A DNA stretch of 14,418 nucleotides from Pseudomonadota bacterium (GCA_021827445.1 JAKAVW010000041.1:1-14418), one strand, 5' to 3'; shown: positions 4,483-12,174, counted from the first letter of the stretch. Notes: generated from the sequence alone by a model not told the origin. A program made the numbers and translations.

Positions 4483-5656
4483 TCCTTTTGCAAAAAAGAC
4501 GATCGACCCCCGAAAGGAGCCGGTAGTGGGCGAGACGGAAACGAAGCCCATAGACGGCATATCAGGCGGGAAAGCCAAAAAGAAGTCATTGAGCGCCAAA
4601 CAGAAAACGGTCATTAGTGTCACGGTTCTCGCCGTGGTCGGCTTGATGGTTGCCAACAAGATAATGGGGCCAGCAAAACCAACCGAAGCGGACCAGTCAT
4701 CGGGCATTGCCCCCATCATGGCGCCACACCAGACCGCGTTGCTTCGTCATTCAGCTACTGCGCATCCCGAAGCACCATCCAAGACCACCGCCACCGGGCC
4801 ATTGATGCCGTCAACCACCCAGGTGGTAACGGCGCAGCCCGCCGTGCCCTATTCCGCCACACCCACGACGGAATCGCCACAATCCATTCAAAACTTGTTG
4901 AGTTCCGCCAGTGATGATACGGCCACAGTGATTCAGACATGGCCAGGCCCCGGCGGATTGACCGGGGCGCTCTACCGGGATGTCAACGGACAGGAAGGCG
5001 TCGCCTGGGTGGACGCACCGGATAACCTCGTGATGATCGGCACACTCGTTGGTGCCGATGGCAAGAATTACAACACCAGCTCAGATTTCGCGCTGGCGGC
5101 GAATCATTCGGTAGCTACACAGCCGGTCAGCGAAGAGCCGACCGCTGCGGGCGCCGTATCGACCCTCGGCACGCTCATGACAGGTGGAACCGGATTCACC
5201 GAAGGCAGATCCGGCCCGCAGGCTACGGTGTACATAGACCCCAACAGCAGCGTCGGACACAAGCTCTATCTGGCCCTTGCGCCAAAAATCGCTGCGGGAA
5301 TCCTGAATATTCGTTATGTCCCCGTCGCCGAGAAAGACAAAAGCAGTCTGCACAAGGCCGAAGCCATCCTCGCCGCGCCCGCACCCGCCAAAAAGATGAG
5401 TATGGACGAGCGCCTGTTCAAAAAGTCTCCCGACGGGCAGATGGAAGGCGGCATTCGCGGCGTACCCAGCACGCTGTCCATGGTGCAGGAAGTGGACGGA
5501 AATACCGCATTACTGGCGACCGCGGGTTACATCAACAATCCGGTGATGGTCTATTGCGACAAAACCGGTAAGCACCAGGTATCGGTAGGAGACGCCACGG
5601 TCGGCGATCTCGCTTCCATTCTGGACAACATCGGCGCTTGCAAAGCCGGGGCCTGA
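4475..5656 (+). CDS. membrane-anchored DsbG-like protein lacking the CXXC active site
   Basis: This 393-residue protein begins with a lysine-rich cytoplasmic tail and one transmembrane helix (about 45-64, VISVTVLAVVGLMVANKIMG). A long Pro/Thr/Ala-rich periplasmic spacer (65-140) leads to a DsbG/DsbC-like module. Residues 155-200 resemble the dimerisation domain (GLTGALYRDVNGQ, NLVMIGTLVGADGKNY). Residues 250-390 resemble the thioredoxin domain (VYIDPN-SSVG-HKLY, AEAILAAPAPAKK, NNPVMVY with the cis-proline). Where DsbG has DPxCPYCHK this protein has DPNSSVGHK, so both active-site cysteines are gone and redox activity is not expected. GTG 4475 is chosen because AGGAG lies about 8 nt upstream; the frame is open further upstream to 4403. 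It may serve as a chaperone or scaffold for secretion-channel assembly; that role is inferred. Confidence 0.65.
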   Translation: MRNPFAKKTIDPRKEPVVGETETKPIDGISGGKAKKKSLSAKQKTVISVTVLAVVGLMVANKIMGPAKPTEADQSSGIAPIMAPHQTALLRHSATAHPEAPSKTTATGPLMPSTTQVVTAQPAVPYSATPTTESPQSIQNLLSSASDDTATVIQTWPGPGGLTGALYRDVNGQEGVAWVDAPDNLVMIGTLVGADGKNYNTSSDFALAANHSVATQPVSEEPTAAGAVSTLGTLMTGGTGFTEGRSGPQATVYIDPNSSVGHKLYLALAPKIAAGILNIRYVPVAEKDKSSLHKAEAILAAPAPAKKMSMDERLFKKSPDGQMEGGIRGVPSTLSMVQEVDGNTALLATAGYINNPVMVYCDKTGKHQVSVGDATVGDLASILDNIGACKAGA

Positions 5657-5658
5657 CT

Positions 5659-5964
5659 TTGAAACACTTTGGCGAGTTGCTGTTTTTTCTGTTCATTGCC
5701 TTTCTGATCTGGGTGTTTATCGGGGGTACGCCCGACCAGCGGATTCACCGGGTATGCAGTCCTATTTCTTGGGTAGGTAACTTTGTTGGATCCGTAGCGA
5801 TAGCGGCAGACACCGATTACGGCAGGAGCATCAAGAATGGAACCGCTAATTTGGACTATCGGTGTCAGTTGACGATTTGGGATTATTTCTATGCGGCCAA
5901 GTGGGAAAAAGAGCACCCCGGAGTCCCGCTCCCCGGTGCTCAGAATGCTCAAAAGGGTTCTTAA
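5659..5964 (+). CDS. small single-pass membrane protein
   Basis: About 101 residues from a TTG start two bases after the preceding stop, with GGGG about 8 nt upstream; TTG 5638 is an in-frame alternative. One strong transmembrane helix (FGELLFFLFIAFLIWVFIG, about residues 4-22) is followed by a predicted periplasmic domain with two cysteines (RVCSPIS and YRCQLTI) about 50 residues apart, which could form a disulfide. The C terminus is proline/glycine-rich. It overlaps the next gene by 20 bp. Location in the transfer operon next to Dsb-like genes fits an envelope component, but I recognise no family. Confidence 0.55.
   Translation: MKHFGELLFFLFIAFLIWVFIGGTPDQRIHRVCSPISWVGNFVGSVAIAADTDYGRSIKNGTANLDYRCQLTIWDYFYAAKWEKEHPGVPLPGAQNAQKGS
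5911..5941 (+). other. strong hairpin just before the start at 5945
   Basis: GAGCACC (5911-5917) pairs with GGTGCTC (5935-5941). Inside it GGAG (5920-5923) pairs with CTCC (5929-5932) around a 5-nt loop. It lies within the end of the 5659-5964 gene and ends 3 bases before ATG 5945. It could hide the initiation region until the upstream gene is translated. No T-tract follows, so it is not a terminator. Confidence 0.45.
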
Positions 5965-6502
5965 ATGGCGGATATTTGTTCTGATCATGGCGGTAGGCAT
6001 GGCCTGGCATACCTGGGAGTTCCAGTGGGTGCCCCAGGTGATGATTCCGTGCTACGGGCAGTATGTGAACGACCCGCAGAAGGAAACCCTGGACTGGCAG
6101 ATGGCCCATCCCTTCATGGCCGGAGTCTGGTCCGGCGCATCCCTGGGATTCTGGCCAGACGGTTACGCCGTCCCCAAGGGATGCAGTTATGTCAACGAGG
6201 GTGCGGGGGTTCCGCCGTGGACCTACACGCCCTTCGCGCATCTGGCATTTCCCGCTTTCCAGATATGGGCCACCTTGTTCACGGCGGTCTTCGTCTGGCT
6301 GTATGCGGCGTTCTTGGCCTGGGCCTTTCGGCCTGCGCCCACTGGACGCCCTCTTGGATGGAAAAGCCTGTGGCCCAGGCGCACGCACCCGCAGGCCCCG
6401 TCATCTACCAGCCTCAGCCCCGACTCGGAGCGGCATGGCAATACCAGCAGCCCGAGCCAGGACTCGCCCACGTCCTCGGAAAACAGATGCCGGCCATCGT
6501 GA
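5945..6502 (+). CDS. two-pass inner-membrane protein of unknown function
   Basis: About 185 residues from ATG 5945 (MLKRVLKWRIFVLIM...), overlapping the previous gene by 20 bp. An in-frame ATG at 5891 is an alternative. A first transmembrane helix (about 8-26) is followed by a roughly 75-residue periplasmic loop rich in tryptophan and carrying two cysteines (IPCYGQY and PKGCSYV). A second hydrophobic region (about 98-128, FPAFQIWATLFTAVFVWLY) comes next. The last 55 residues are low-complexity Ser/Pro/Arg (SPSQDSPTSS) and lie entirely in the stretch that also encodes the next gene in another frame. The useful part of the protein may end soon after the second helix. Not recognised; an envelope role is inferred from the operon. 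Confidence 0.5.
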   Translation: MLKRVLKWRIFVLIMAVGMAWHTWEFQWVPQVMIPCYGQYVNDPQKETLDWQMAHPFMAGVWSGASLGFWPDGYAVPKGCSYVNEGAGVPPWTYTPFAHLAFPAFQIWATLFTAVFVWLYAAFLAWAFRPAPTGRPLGWKSLWPRRTHPQAPSSTSLSPDSERHGNTSSPSQDSPTSSENRCRPS

Positions 6503-6792
6503 ATACTCCCGCATTCGGCCCCATCATCGTGCATCCCCGGATGATTCCGACACATTCACCATGGATGCCGCAGCAAACGATTCCATTTCCGACAAGGAGG
6601 CCCGCGTTCCATATCCCGGAGGCCTGGTTCAAGGCGGGCGCCAAGCGGCTGCATACACAGGCATCCATCGTTAATCCGTGGAGCTGCAAGCCAGCAACGC
6701 TCCCTTGTGGAAAGACAGGTACCGACTATTGGGCCTGCCAGAAGCGCGACAAGACCCTGGCACAAAAGGGGGAAACATCATGCAAGCCGTAA
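6265..6792 (+). CDS. predicted lipoprotein, proline-rich
   Basis: Although the frame is open from 5965, the convincing start is ATG 6265. It gives a 24-residue lipoprotein signal (LAVCGVLGLGLSAC, lipobox LSAC) with the lipidated cysteine near residue 24. The mature protein, about 150 residues, is rich in Pro, Gln and His (AGPVIYQPQPRLG, GPIIVHPRMIP). It ends in a cysteine-containing segment (WSCKPATLPCGKTG, YWACQKRDK, TSCKP). The start has no clear ribosome binding site and overlaps the preceding gene by 238 bp in a different frame, far more than other overlaps in this operon. The end overlaps traL by 13 bp. Likely periplasmic or outer-membrane; possibly linked to the secretion core. Family not recognised. 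Confidence 0.55.
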   Translation: MGHLVHGGLRLAVCGVLGLGLSACAHWTPSWMEKPVAQAHAPAGPVIYQPQPRLGAAWQYQQPEPGLAHVLGKQMPAIVNTPAFGPIIVHPRMIPTHSPWMPQQTIPFPTRRPAFHIPEAWFKAGAKRLHTQASIVNPWSCKPATLPCGKTGTDYWACQKRDKTLAQKGETSCKP

Positions 6793-7058
6793 GAATGCCC
6801 AACCACGTTGACGACACCCAGCAGATCCTTTTCTGGGATGTCGAAGAAGTCGCGGTAGCCGCCATGTTTTTTATTGTCGGCTATGTGATGCGCGAACTGA
6901 CCATCTGCGTAGTGCTCAGTGTGGGGGTGGTGTACCTCTTCTCGGGCTGGAAGAACAACCAGCTCAACGGTGTACTCCCGCACATGAGCTATCAGTTCGG
7001 ATGGTGGCGGCTCAATGATGTTTTCCGGAATGGAAACATCAAGGAGTGGATCTCTTGA
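6780..7058 (+). CDS. traL: TraL, F-type T4SS inner-membrane protein
   Basis: TraL is a small inner-membrane component of F-type conjugative secretion systems, needed for pilus assembly. This 92-residue product shows the family pattern: an N-terminal VDDTQQILFWDVEEV motif (10-24, like the conserved FWDxDE), two adjacent transmembrane helices (about 24-55), and a C-terminal WWRLNDVFRNG-type cytoplasmic end. ATG 6780 is selected over an upstream in-frame start because AAGGGGG sits 6 nt before it and the length then equals the family norm. It overlaps the preceding lipoprotein by 13 bp and ends in a 4-bp TTGA overlap with traE, the conserved traL-traE order. Confidence 0.88.
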   Translation: MQAVRMPNHVDDTQQILFWDVEEVAVAAMFFIVGYVMRELTICVVLSVGVVYLFSGWKNNQLNGVLPHMSYQFGWWRLNDVFRNGNIKEWIS

Positions 7059-7663
7059 ACTGGGACTTCTTCCGCAAAACCTACGACAAACTGGCGGAGA
7101 ATAGTCGCCTGTATCTGTTCGTCATTGTAGCGCTCGTGATAGTGATTCTGTCGCAGCAGTGGATGATCTTCACGATGAAGACCAAGACCACTCTGGTACC
7201 ACCTTATCTCGATAAGGCCGTGAATATCGGGTACGCCACGGCCAGCGCCGGTTACTACGAGTCCTGGGGCTTGTACGTCGCTGAGCTGGTCGGAAACCTT
7301 ACGCCGGGCGACGCGACATACGTTGCCAATAGCCTCGGTAAGCTGTTCGATGCGAACGATTTCGCCATCGTTAAAGGCAAGGTGCTCGCCACGGCAGCCG
7401 CCGAGCGCGGGGACCAGGCAAATTTCTTTTTTCAGGCGAAGCGAACCATCTGGCAGGCGGCGAACAAAACGGTTTTTGTCTACGGGCTTCTCAGCCAGAT
7501 CAACAATCTCGGGCAGACCGTATCCAAGGTGCATTACACCTTTTCCATGGCGGTACACATAGAAGGTGGCAGGCCTGTGTTGGATAACTTCAACGCCTAT
7601 CAGGGCGGACCGCACACCATCAAATGGACCATGGCTCAAGAAAAAGACAAGGGGGCGAAATGA
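7055..7663 (+). CDS. traE: TraE, VirB8-like T4SS protein
   Basis: TraE is a bitopic inner-membrane protein, related to VirB8, that helps assemble the conjugation channel. The product is about 202 residues: a short cytoplasmic N terminus (NWDFFRKTYDKLAENSR), one transmembrane helix (about 20-38, YLFVIVALVIVILSQQWMI), and a periplasmic domain with the typical PPYLDKAVNIG and SAGYYESWGLYVAELVGNLTP stretches. The TTG at 7055 overlaps the traL stop (TTGA) and has AAGGAG 8 nt upstream. GTG 7046 is in frame but would use that site's own bases. Length matches the family (about 190-210). It ends in a 4-bp ATGA overlap with traK. Confidence 0.88.
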   Translation: MNWDFFRKTYDKLAENSRLYLFVIVALVIVILSQQWMIFTMKTKTTLVPPYLDKAVNIGYATASAGYYESWGLYVAELVGNLTPGDATYVANSLGKLFDANDFAIVKGKVLATAAAERGDQANFFFQAKRTIWQAANKTVFVYGLLSQINNLGQTVSKVHYTFSMAVHIEGGRPVLDNFNAYQGGPHTIKWTMAQEKDKGAK

Positions 7664-8826
7664 TGCGCCGTTACGGGATCCTCTGCACCTTGGCCTTATG
7701 GCCTGTAGCGACGCTCGCAGGTGTTATGGCGCCGCCGCCCCCTACAGATACAGCGCTGACGCAAGGAGCGAGCCTCGGTCAACAGGGAGCGACAGAATAT
7801 CAACAAGCCAGCGCAGGTAGTGCGGCATTCGCGCAAGGGGCAAATAACGGCTCTGGGCGATTCGTCATGCCGAGTTCGCCAGATCGCACGTCAGTTCTGC
7901 AGCAGTCGCCCGCCTTTGCGAGTCTTGGGCACATCCCCGCAGCGCCAAGTCAGCCCGATTTAACCGGTGGCAGGATGCCGGCACCCATGCCGCCCAGCGC
8001 ACCCGGTAGCGCACCGTATATGCCACCGGCCACAGTAACCCCGCCGCCGGTCGGCGCCAATCCGTACACGATCCGTAGCGCCGCGATGAACACCTATGGC
8101 GCGTCCAACATCCCGCCGCACATGAGTTTCAAGGCGGCACGCATCGGGAGCATTCCAGTATCCACTACGGATATTCGCGTAGATCCCGGAAAAACCTATG
8201 CAGTCATAGTATCTGGTGTCACGCCTAACCTTTTTGTCACGCCATTCGCACATCCCAAAATCATCGCGGGGAGCAGCCAATATGCCAAGCCCTTCAAGCA
8301 TGGATCAGATGTCATCATCGGTGTGACACCGAGCTTCCCCGAAGGGGTGTATATCACCGGAGAAAATCCGGACGATCCAGTGGCGTCTCTCACTCTGATT
8401 CCGAAAAATACGCCGGCGAAAAACTATAAACTGGTTTTTCCGGGCTTCGTACCCAGAAGAGCCCCTAAAATCCCTGATCGGTCGGCCTATGCCAGTGTCA
8501 TGGTCAGCCTGATGCGGGACGCGGTACTCGATCAGGTGCCAGAGAATTATCGGCAAAGCCGACGGGTTCCGAACCTTATATCGCCTACGCCATTATCCTG
8601 GACGGGCCTCTCGCACTGGATCGGGGGGCGCTATCAGATTGTGAGCTACAAGCTCACCGATAATGTCCATCAGGCCGTCAACTTGGTCGAAAATGAATTC
8701 TACCAAAAGGGCGTTCTGTCCGTAGCCTTCTATCCGCATCACAAACTCTATCCCGGAGAAAGCACGCAACTCTACCTCGTAGAAGCATTACCCGCCTCGC
8801 ACCGGGGGCTGGGGGCCGTATGGTAG
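7660..8826 (+). CDS. traK: TraK, secretin-like outer-ring protein of F-type T4SS
   Basis: TraK is the VirB9-like periplasmic protein that, with TraB and TraV, forms the outer-membrane core complex. The 388-residue product has a signal peptide (MMRRYGILCTLALWPVATLAG, shown here only as residues 1-21), a long Ala/Gln/Pro-rich linker (25-150, PPPPTD, MPPATVTPPPVGA), and a beta-rich C-terminal half. That half contains PGKTYAVIVSGVTPNLFVT (176-194) and the FPEGVYITGENP turn characteristic of the family. F-plasmid TraK is about 240 residues; the extra length here is the low-complexity linker. ATG 7660 overlaps the traE stop and has GGGGG about 5 nt upstream. It overlaps traB by 7 bp. Confidence 0.85.
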   Translation: MMRRYGILCTLALWPVATLAGVMAPPPPTDTALTQGASLGQQGATEYQQASAGSAAFAQGANNGSGRFVMPSSPDRTSVLQQSPAFASLGHIPAAPSQPDLTGGRMPAPMPPSAPGSAPYMPPATVTPPPVGANPYTIRSAAMNTYGASNIPPHMSFKAARIGSIPVSTTDIRVDPGKTYAVIVSGVTPNLFVTPFAHPKIIAGSSQYAKPFKHGSDVIIGVTPSFPEGVYITGENPDDPVASLTLIPKNTPAKNYKLVFPGFVPRRAPKIPDRSAYASVMVSLMRDAVLDQVPENYRQSRRVPNLISPTPLSWTGLSHWIGGRYQIVSYKLTDNVHQAVNLVENEFYQKGVLSVAFYPHHKLYPGESTQLYLVEALPASHRGLGAVW

Positions 8827-10379
8827 GTATCAAGGACCGCGCCAAGCTCTGGTGGAAAACCCAAAGCCCGGAGACCAAGCAAAAACTCAAGTTCGGAGGC
8901 CTTGCTGCGGGTGTGATAGGCGCCGTTGTCATCGGCAGCCAGCTCGCAGGACCACACAACAATAGTGCCGCAAACGCGGCATTGAAGAAGGCTATGGCCA
9001 CCAACAGCCAGGTCTATGTTGAGCATCCTACTTCGCAAACGCCTGCGGAAATGGAAGCGCGGATAGACCATCTGGAAGATCAGATGAAGAAGCTCGTCAA
9101 AATCACGGCGGCTGAAAGCGGGATGACGAAAAATCAGGAAAAGGACCTTTCCGGGCATATCAGCAAAACCCTGCTCGCCAAGCTGAAGGCGGAGCACCAG
9201 TCCGTGCCTGGGGCAGCGCCCAGCCCGCAGATGCAGCAGTTGGAAAGCAGCATTTCCGCGCTGCAGAATCAAATCGCCACGATGAGATCCCAACCCATAC
9301 AGCAACAGCACTACACGCCGCCGCAGACCTGGGTACCGGCATCAAGCCCGGTAGTTTTGGGACAGTTGCCGCAAACGCCAAGTGGAATACCGTCAAGCAA
9401 TGTGCCTACGGCACAGGGCGGAATCCCTGCGGCTCCGACAACCCCTGCGCATCTGGATACCGTCAATCTAAAGCATCCGCACAAGCTCTCCACAGTGATG
9501 AATGCCGTGACGGTGAAGAGCAAAAAGGGCATCTATCTGCCCGCCGGCACCATTTTAACAGGCGTGTTGGTTAATGGGTTGCAGGCGGGTACAGGGCCAC
9601 AAGCGAAAACCAATCCGCAGATCGTCGATATTCGTGTCAAGAAACGGGCCATTTTGCCCAATGGATTACGCGCCAATCTCGAAAACTGCATGGCGATTGC
9701 CAGCGGATACGGCAGCATCGGCAATCAAAAAGTGTACATGCGAACCAATATGCTTTCGTGCGTCGCACGAGGAGGCAAGGTCATCTCGGCGCCCATCCAT
9801 GCGTATATCGTGGGATCCGACGGGCTGGTAGGCGTGTCCGGGAAAGTCGTATCGCATCAGGGACCGGCGATGATCAAGTCCTTTATCGCCGGCATCTTCT
9901 CGGGGCTCGGCAATGCGGTGCAGCCCATGGGTGTCCAGGGCCTCAATCTCAACCCGGCATCTGGCAGTACTCAGGGATTCCAGATGCCCTCTCCGAGCTA
10001 CATCGGTGCAGAAGCCGCGGGCGGCGGGGTATCCACGGCGGCGGGCCAGATCTCCAAGTTCTACCTGAATGAAGCCGAGTCCATGTTGCCAACGATCCAG
10101 GTCAACCCGGGCGTGTCAGTCAGCATGATTCTGGAGACGGGCGTGCGGGTGCATACCGACGGTGAAAGCAAAGCGCAGATTCAAGAGGCCCAACTGCAGT
10201 CGGCACAGGCATTGAACAACAGTCCGATGGCGCCCAGCGGGATGCAAAGCCCCTACGGAGAAACATCGCCCTACGCAGGTGCCGGCCAGTCCCCCGCCGT
10301 GGCGTCCGCTTTCCCCAGCCAGGGTCAGTACAACAACACACCGGAAGCCCAGACCCGTCAGGAGTACGCCCAGCCATGA
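8820..10379 (+). CDS. traB: TraB, VirB10-like T4SS core protein
   Basis: TraB spans the envelope from the inner membrane to the outer-membrane core complex and is the VirB10 equivalent. The 519-residue product has a basic cytoplasmic tail, a transmembrane helix (about 25-43, FGGLAAGVIGAVVIGSQLAG), two coiled-coil stretches (75-95 and 135-157) and a Pro/Gln linker (158-215). The conserved VirB10/TraB beta-barrel domain follows: IYLPAGTILTGVLVNGLQAG (about 238-257), the LPNGLRANLENC segment, and YGSIGNQKVYMR. A hydrophobic FIAGIFSGLGNAV segment (355-367) fits the antenna region. Residues after about 445 are low complexity (SPYGETSPYAGAG). The start overlaps the traK stop by 7 bp and the end overlaps traV by 4 bp. 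Confidence 0.9.
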   Translation: MVGIKDRAKLWWKTQSPETKQKLKFGGLAAGVIGAVVIGSQLAGPHNNSAANAALKKAMATNSQVYVEHPTSQTPAEMEARIDHLEDQMKKLVKITAAESGMTKNQEKDLSGHISKTLLAKLKAEHQSVPGAAPSPQMQQLESSISALQNQIATMRSQPIQQQHYTPPQTWVPASSPVVLGQLPQTPSGIPSSNVPTAQGGIPAAPTTPAHLDTVNLKHPHKLSTVMNAVTVKSKKGIYLPAGTILTGVLVNGLQAGTGPQAKTNPQIVDIRVKKRAILPNGLRANLENCMAIASGYGSIGNQKVYMRTNMLSCVARGGKVISAPIHAYIVGSDGLVGVSGKVVSHQGPAMIKSFIAGIFSGLGNAVQPMGVQGLNLNPASGSTQGFQMPSPSYIGAEAAGGGVSTAAGQISKFYLNEAESMLPTIQVNPGVSVSMILETGVRVHTDGESKAQIQEAQLQSAQALNNSPMAPSGMQSPYGETSPYAGAGQSPAVASAFPSQGQYNNTPEAQTRQEYAQP

Positions 10380-10906
10380 TGATCCGCTATCTCTCCATTC
10401 CCGTTACGCTGGCGGTCGTCGTCCTCAGCGGATGCGCGGCCAGTCATCCGTGTATCCACGGAAAGGGCGGGGTCTGCGTCGGTCCTCGTGAAGTGTGGGG
10501 CATCACGCGGCACCGGGACCAGGTGAATCCAGACAAGAGCACCATCAAGGAACAGACCCTTGCGCGAAAGCTCTTGCGGACAGCGCCCGGCAAAAACGAT
10601 GTTCTACCTTCTCTGCACCCGACGACCGCAGCTTCTGGAACCACGGTGGCCGGTGGCGGCACAAGCCAGTCTCAGGCGACAGCATCGGATTCAGGCAGCA
10701 CCGGGACTGCACCCCTGATGGCCCCTCTACATTACCCCAGGCCGCTGATTTCGCAGCCCAAGGTGTTGCGGGTGTGGGTCGCACCCTACCATGGACCGGA
10801 GGGCAATCTGCATTTTCCGGGGATGGTGTACTCCATCATCACGCCGCAGACGTGGACTTTGGGAAACGGGTCCGCCCATGCCCAGGTTCCGGTGCCGGCA
10901 AGCTGA
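10376..10906 (+). CDS. traV: TraV, outer-membrane lipoprotein of F-type T4SS
   Basis: TraV is the VirB7-like lipoprotein that anchors the TraK/TraB core in the outer membrane. The 176-residue product has a lipoprotein signal with lipobox LSGC (Cys20), then a short conserved cysteine region (HPCIHGKGGVCVGPREVW). A Ser/Thr/Gly-rich linker (about 75-115) leads to the family's C-terminal signature PKVLRVWVAPYHGPEGNLHF (about 128-147), which is clear here. Two tandem ATG codons at 10376 and 10379 overlap the traB stop. It lies 36 bp upstream of traA, the only real gap in this part of the operon. Confidence 0.87.
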   Translation: MMIRYLSIPVTLAVVVLSGCAASHPCIHGKGGVCVGPREVWGITRHRDQVNPDKSTIKEQTLARKLLRTAPGKNDVLPSLHPTTAASGTTVAGGGTSQSQATASDSGSTGTAPLMAPLHYPRPLISQPKVLRVWVAPYHGPEGNLHFPGMVYSIITPQTWTLGNGSAHAQVPVPAS

Positions 10907-10942
10907 TGGATTTTGTTTCTCTCTTTGATCAAGGAGTCAATT

Positions 10943-11347
10943 ATGGACGCTGTAATGGGTAAGGCGGTCAACCGTTATGATCAGATGATCATGCGTCTTG
11001 ACCAGATGTTGAGCAGCAAGAAGGCACTCATGACGGCGGCCCTGTTGCTCGTCGCCGGGATGATGATGGCGATTCAGGCGCACGCCGGTACGGGTGGTAC
11101 GTCCTTCGCCGCAGTAGCCACCAAGATCGAAGGTTGGGCGCAGGGTGATCTGGGTCTGGCCATCGTCGCGGGCGGACTGATTTTTGGTGTGGCTACCATG
11201 GTTTTCACGGGTAAGGGTACCGTGCTGGCCGTCGTGGTTGGCGGTGCCGTGGCGCTGTACTACGGTATCCCGGTCCTCATCAAGATCTTTGCGGCCACTG
11301 CGGGCACGATCATCAGTCACACGCTGATCCTGCATGGCGTTGCCTGA
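10943..11347 (+). CDS. traA: TraA-like F-type conjugative prepilin
   Basis: The 134-residue product has the form of an F-type prepilin. A long basic leader carries a hydrophobic core (AALLLVAGMMMAIQ) and a signal peptidase site after AHA (residue 48). A mature part of about 86 residues follows with two hydrophobic segments (about 70-88 and 92-120) separated by a short basic turn (FTGKGTV). Mature length and topology fit F pilin and the traV-traA order of SXT-like elements. The frame is open further upstream, but ATG 10943 has a strong AAGGAG about 8 nt before it. The stop overlaps the next ATG (TGATG). Sequence identity to known pilins cannot be judged here; the call rests on architecture and position. 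Confidence 0.78.
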   Translation: MDAVMGKAVNRYDQMIMRLDQMLSSKKALMTAALLLVAGMMMAIQAHAGTGGTSFAAVATKIEGWAQGDLGLAIVAGGLIFGVATMVFTGKGTVLAVVVGGAVALYYGIPVLIKIFAATAGTIISHTLILHGVA

Positions 11348-12174
11348 TGGTTAAACGGTCCATGCGGACCTTGGCCGGCGGATTGGCCGCCGGCCTGTTT
11401 CTCGCAGCGCCCGCCTGGGCGTTCGCCGGAAATGTGCCGCTCGCATTCCAGGCAGGCGCCAAAACCATCATGGCGATGAGCCACGGTCAGGCAATTATTC
11501 TCAAAACATTCCCCACAAAAGCGGGGCTGAATGGATACACCGTGCAGGTGTCTCCGGGTCACGCACTGATCATGTACAGCACGAAAAACGGCAAGTATGT
11601 GTTCATGGGCGGGCTGTTTACCGCCAGTGGAACCAACGAGTCCGTGCGCTATGCCCAGAAATATTTGCCCGCCGCTGATAAACCGCGAGTGATCAGCCCG
11701 GTGGACGTGGGCACAACGGTCCAAAAAACCACCAATTTCCTCATTGGAAAACCGGACGCACCCAAGCAAGTCTGGATGGTGGCGGACCCGAACTGCATCT
11801 TCTGCCACCTGGCTTGGGATCACCTGAAATCCTATGTGGATAACGGATCACTGGCCATCCATCTGATACCCGTTGGCTTCCTGAAGCCGAGCAGTCTGCC
11901 AAAAGCGGCAACCATCATCGCGTCCACAAGTCCGGCGAAAGAGTGGCGTTTCGACGAAACCCACTTTAACAGTCAGGAGGAAGAAGGCGGCATCGTGCCC
12001 AAGGCGCAGGTATCCGCAGAGGACACTCGCTCCATACAGTCCAATAACCGCTGGATGAATGCGCACGGTATCCATGGCACTCCTGCCTTGATCTACAAGA
12101 ATCCACAAGGGAAGTGGCAGGTGACACCCGGAATGCCCAGAAATACCGCAGCCTTCGTCCAGGACGTTGGCTGA
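11347..12174 (+). CDS. periplasmic DsbC/DsbG-like disulfide isomerase
   Basis: This 275-residue protein has a signal peptide (cleavage after AWAFAG, about residue 28). It has an N-terminal dimerisation-like domain (65-95, HALIMYSTKNGKYVFMGGLF) and a thioredoxin domain. Its active site is DPNCIFCHLAW (CIFC at 150-153) and its cis-proline is at TPA (245-247). The stretch GFLKPSSLPKAATIIAS is close to the equivalent helix of DsbG. Such proteins shuffle or protect disulfides of secreted partners. F-type and SXT-type loci carry a dsbC here, likely serving cysteine-rich transfer proteins. It starts directly on the traA stop and overlaps the ATPase start by one base. DsbC versus DsbG is not resolved, so no symbol is given. 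Confidence 0.82.
   Translation: MVKRSMRTLAGGLAAGLFLAAPAWAFAGNVPLAFQAGAKTIMAMSHGQAIILKTFPTKAGLNGYTVQVSPGHALIMYSTKNGKYVFMGGLFTASGTNESVRYAQKYLPAADKPRVISPVDVGTTVQKTTNFLIGKPDAPKQVWMVADPNCIFCHLAWDHLKSYVDNGSLAIHLIPVGFLKPSSLPKAATIIASTSPAKEWRFDETHFNSQEEEGGIVPKAQVSAEDTRSIQSNNRWMNAHGIHGTPALIYKNPQGKWQVTPGMPRNTAAFVQDVG

Noticed and set aside
5965..6264. N-terminal extension of the lipoprotein frame from 5965
   Set aside because: The extension lies wholly inside the upstream membrane protein gene, translates to low-complexity sequence and would bury the lipoprotein signal, so the start was placed at 6265.
5846..6388. 180-residue minus-strand frame opposite the membrane protein genes
   Set aside because: The opposite strand encodes clear transmembrane and lipoprotein sequences within a continuous operon; the minus frame looks like their reverse-complement shadow.
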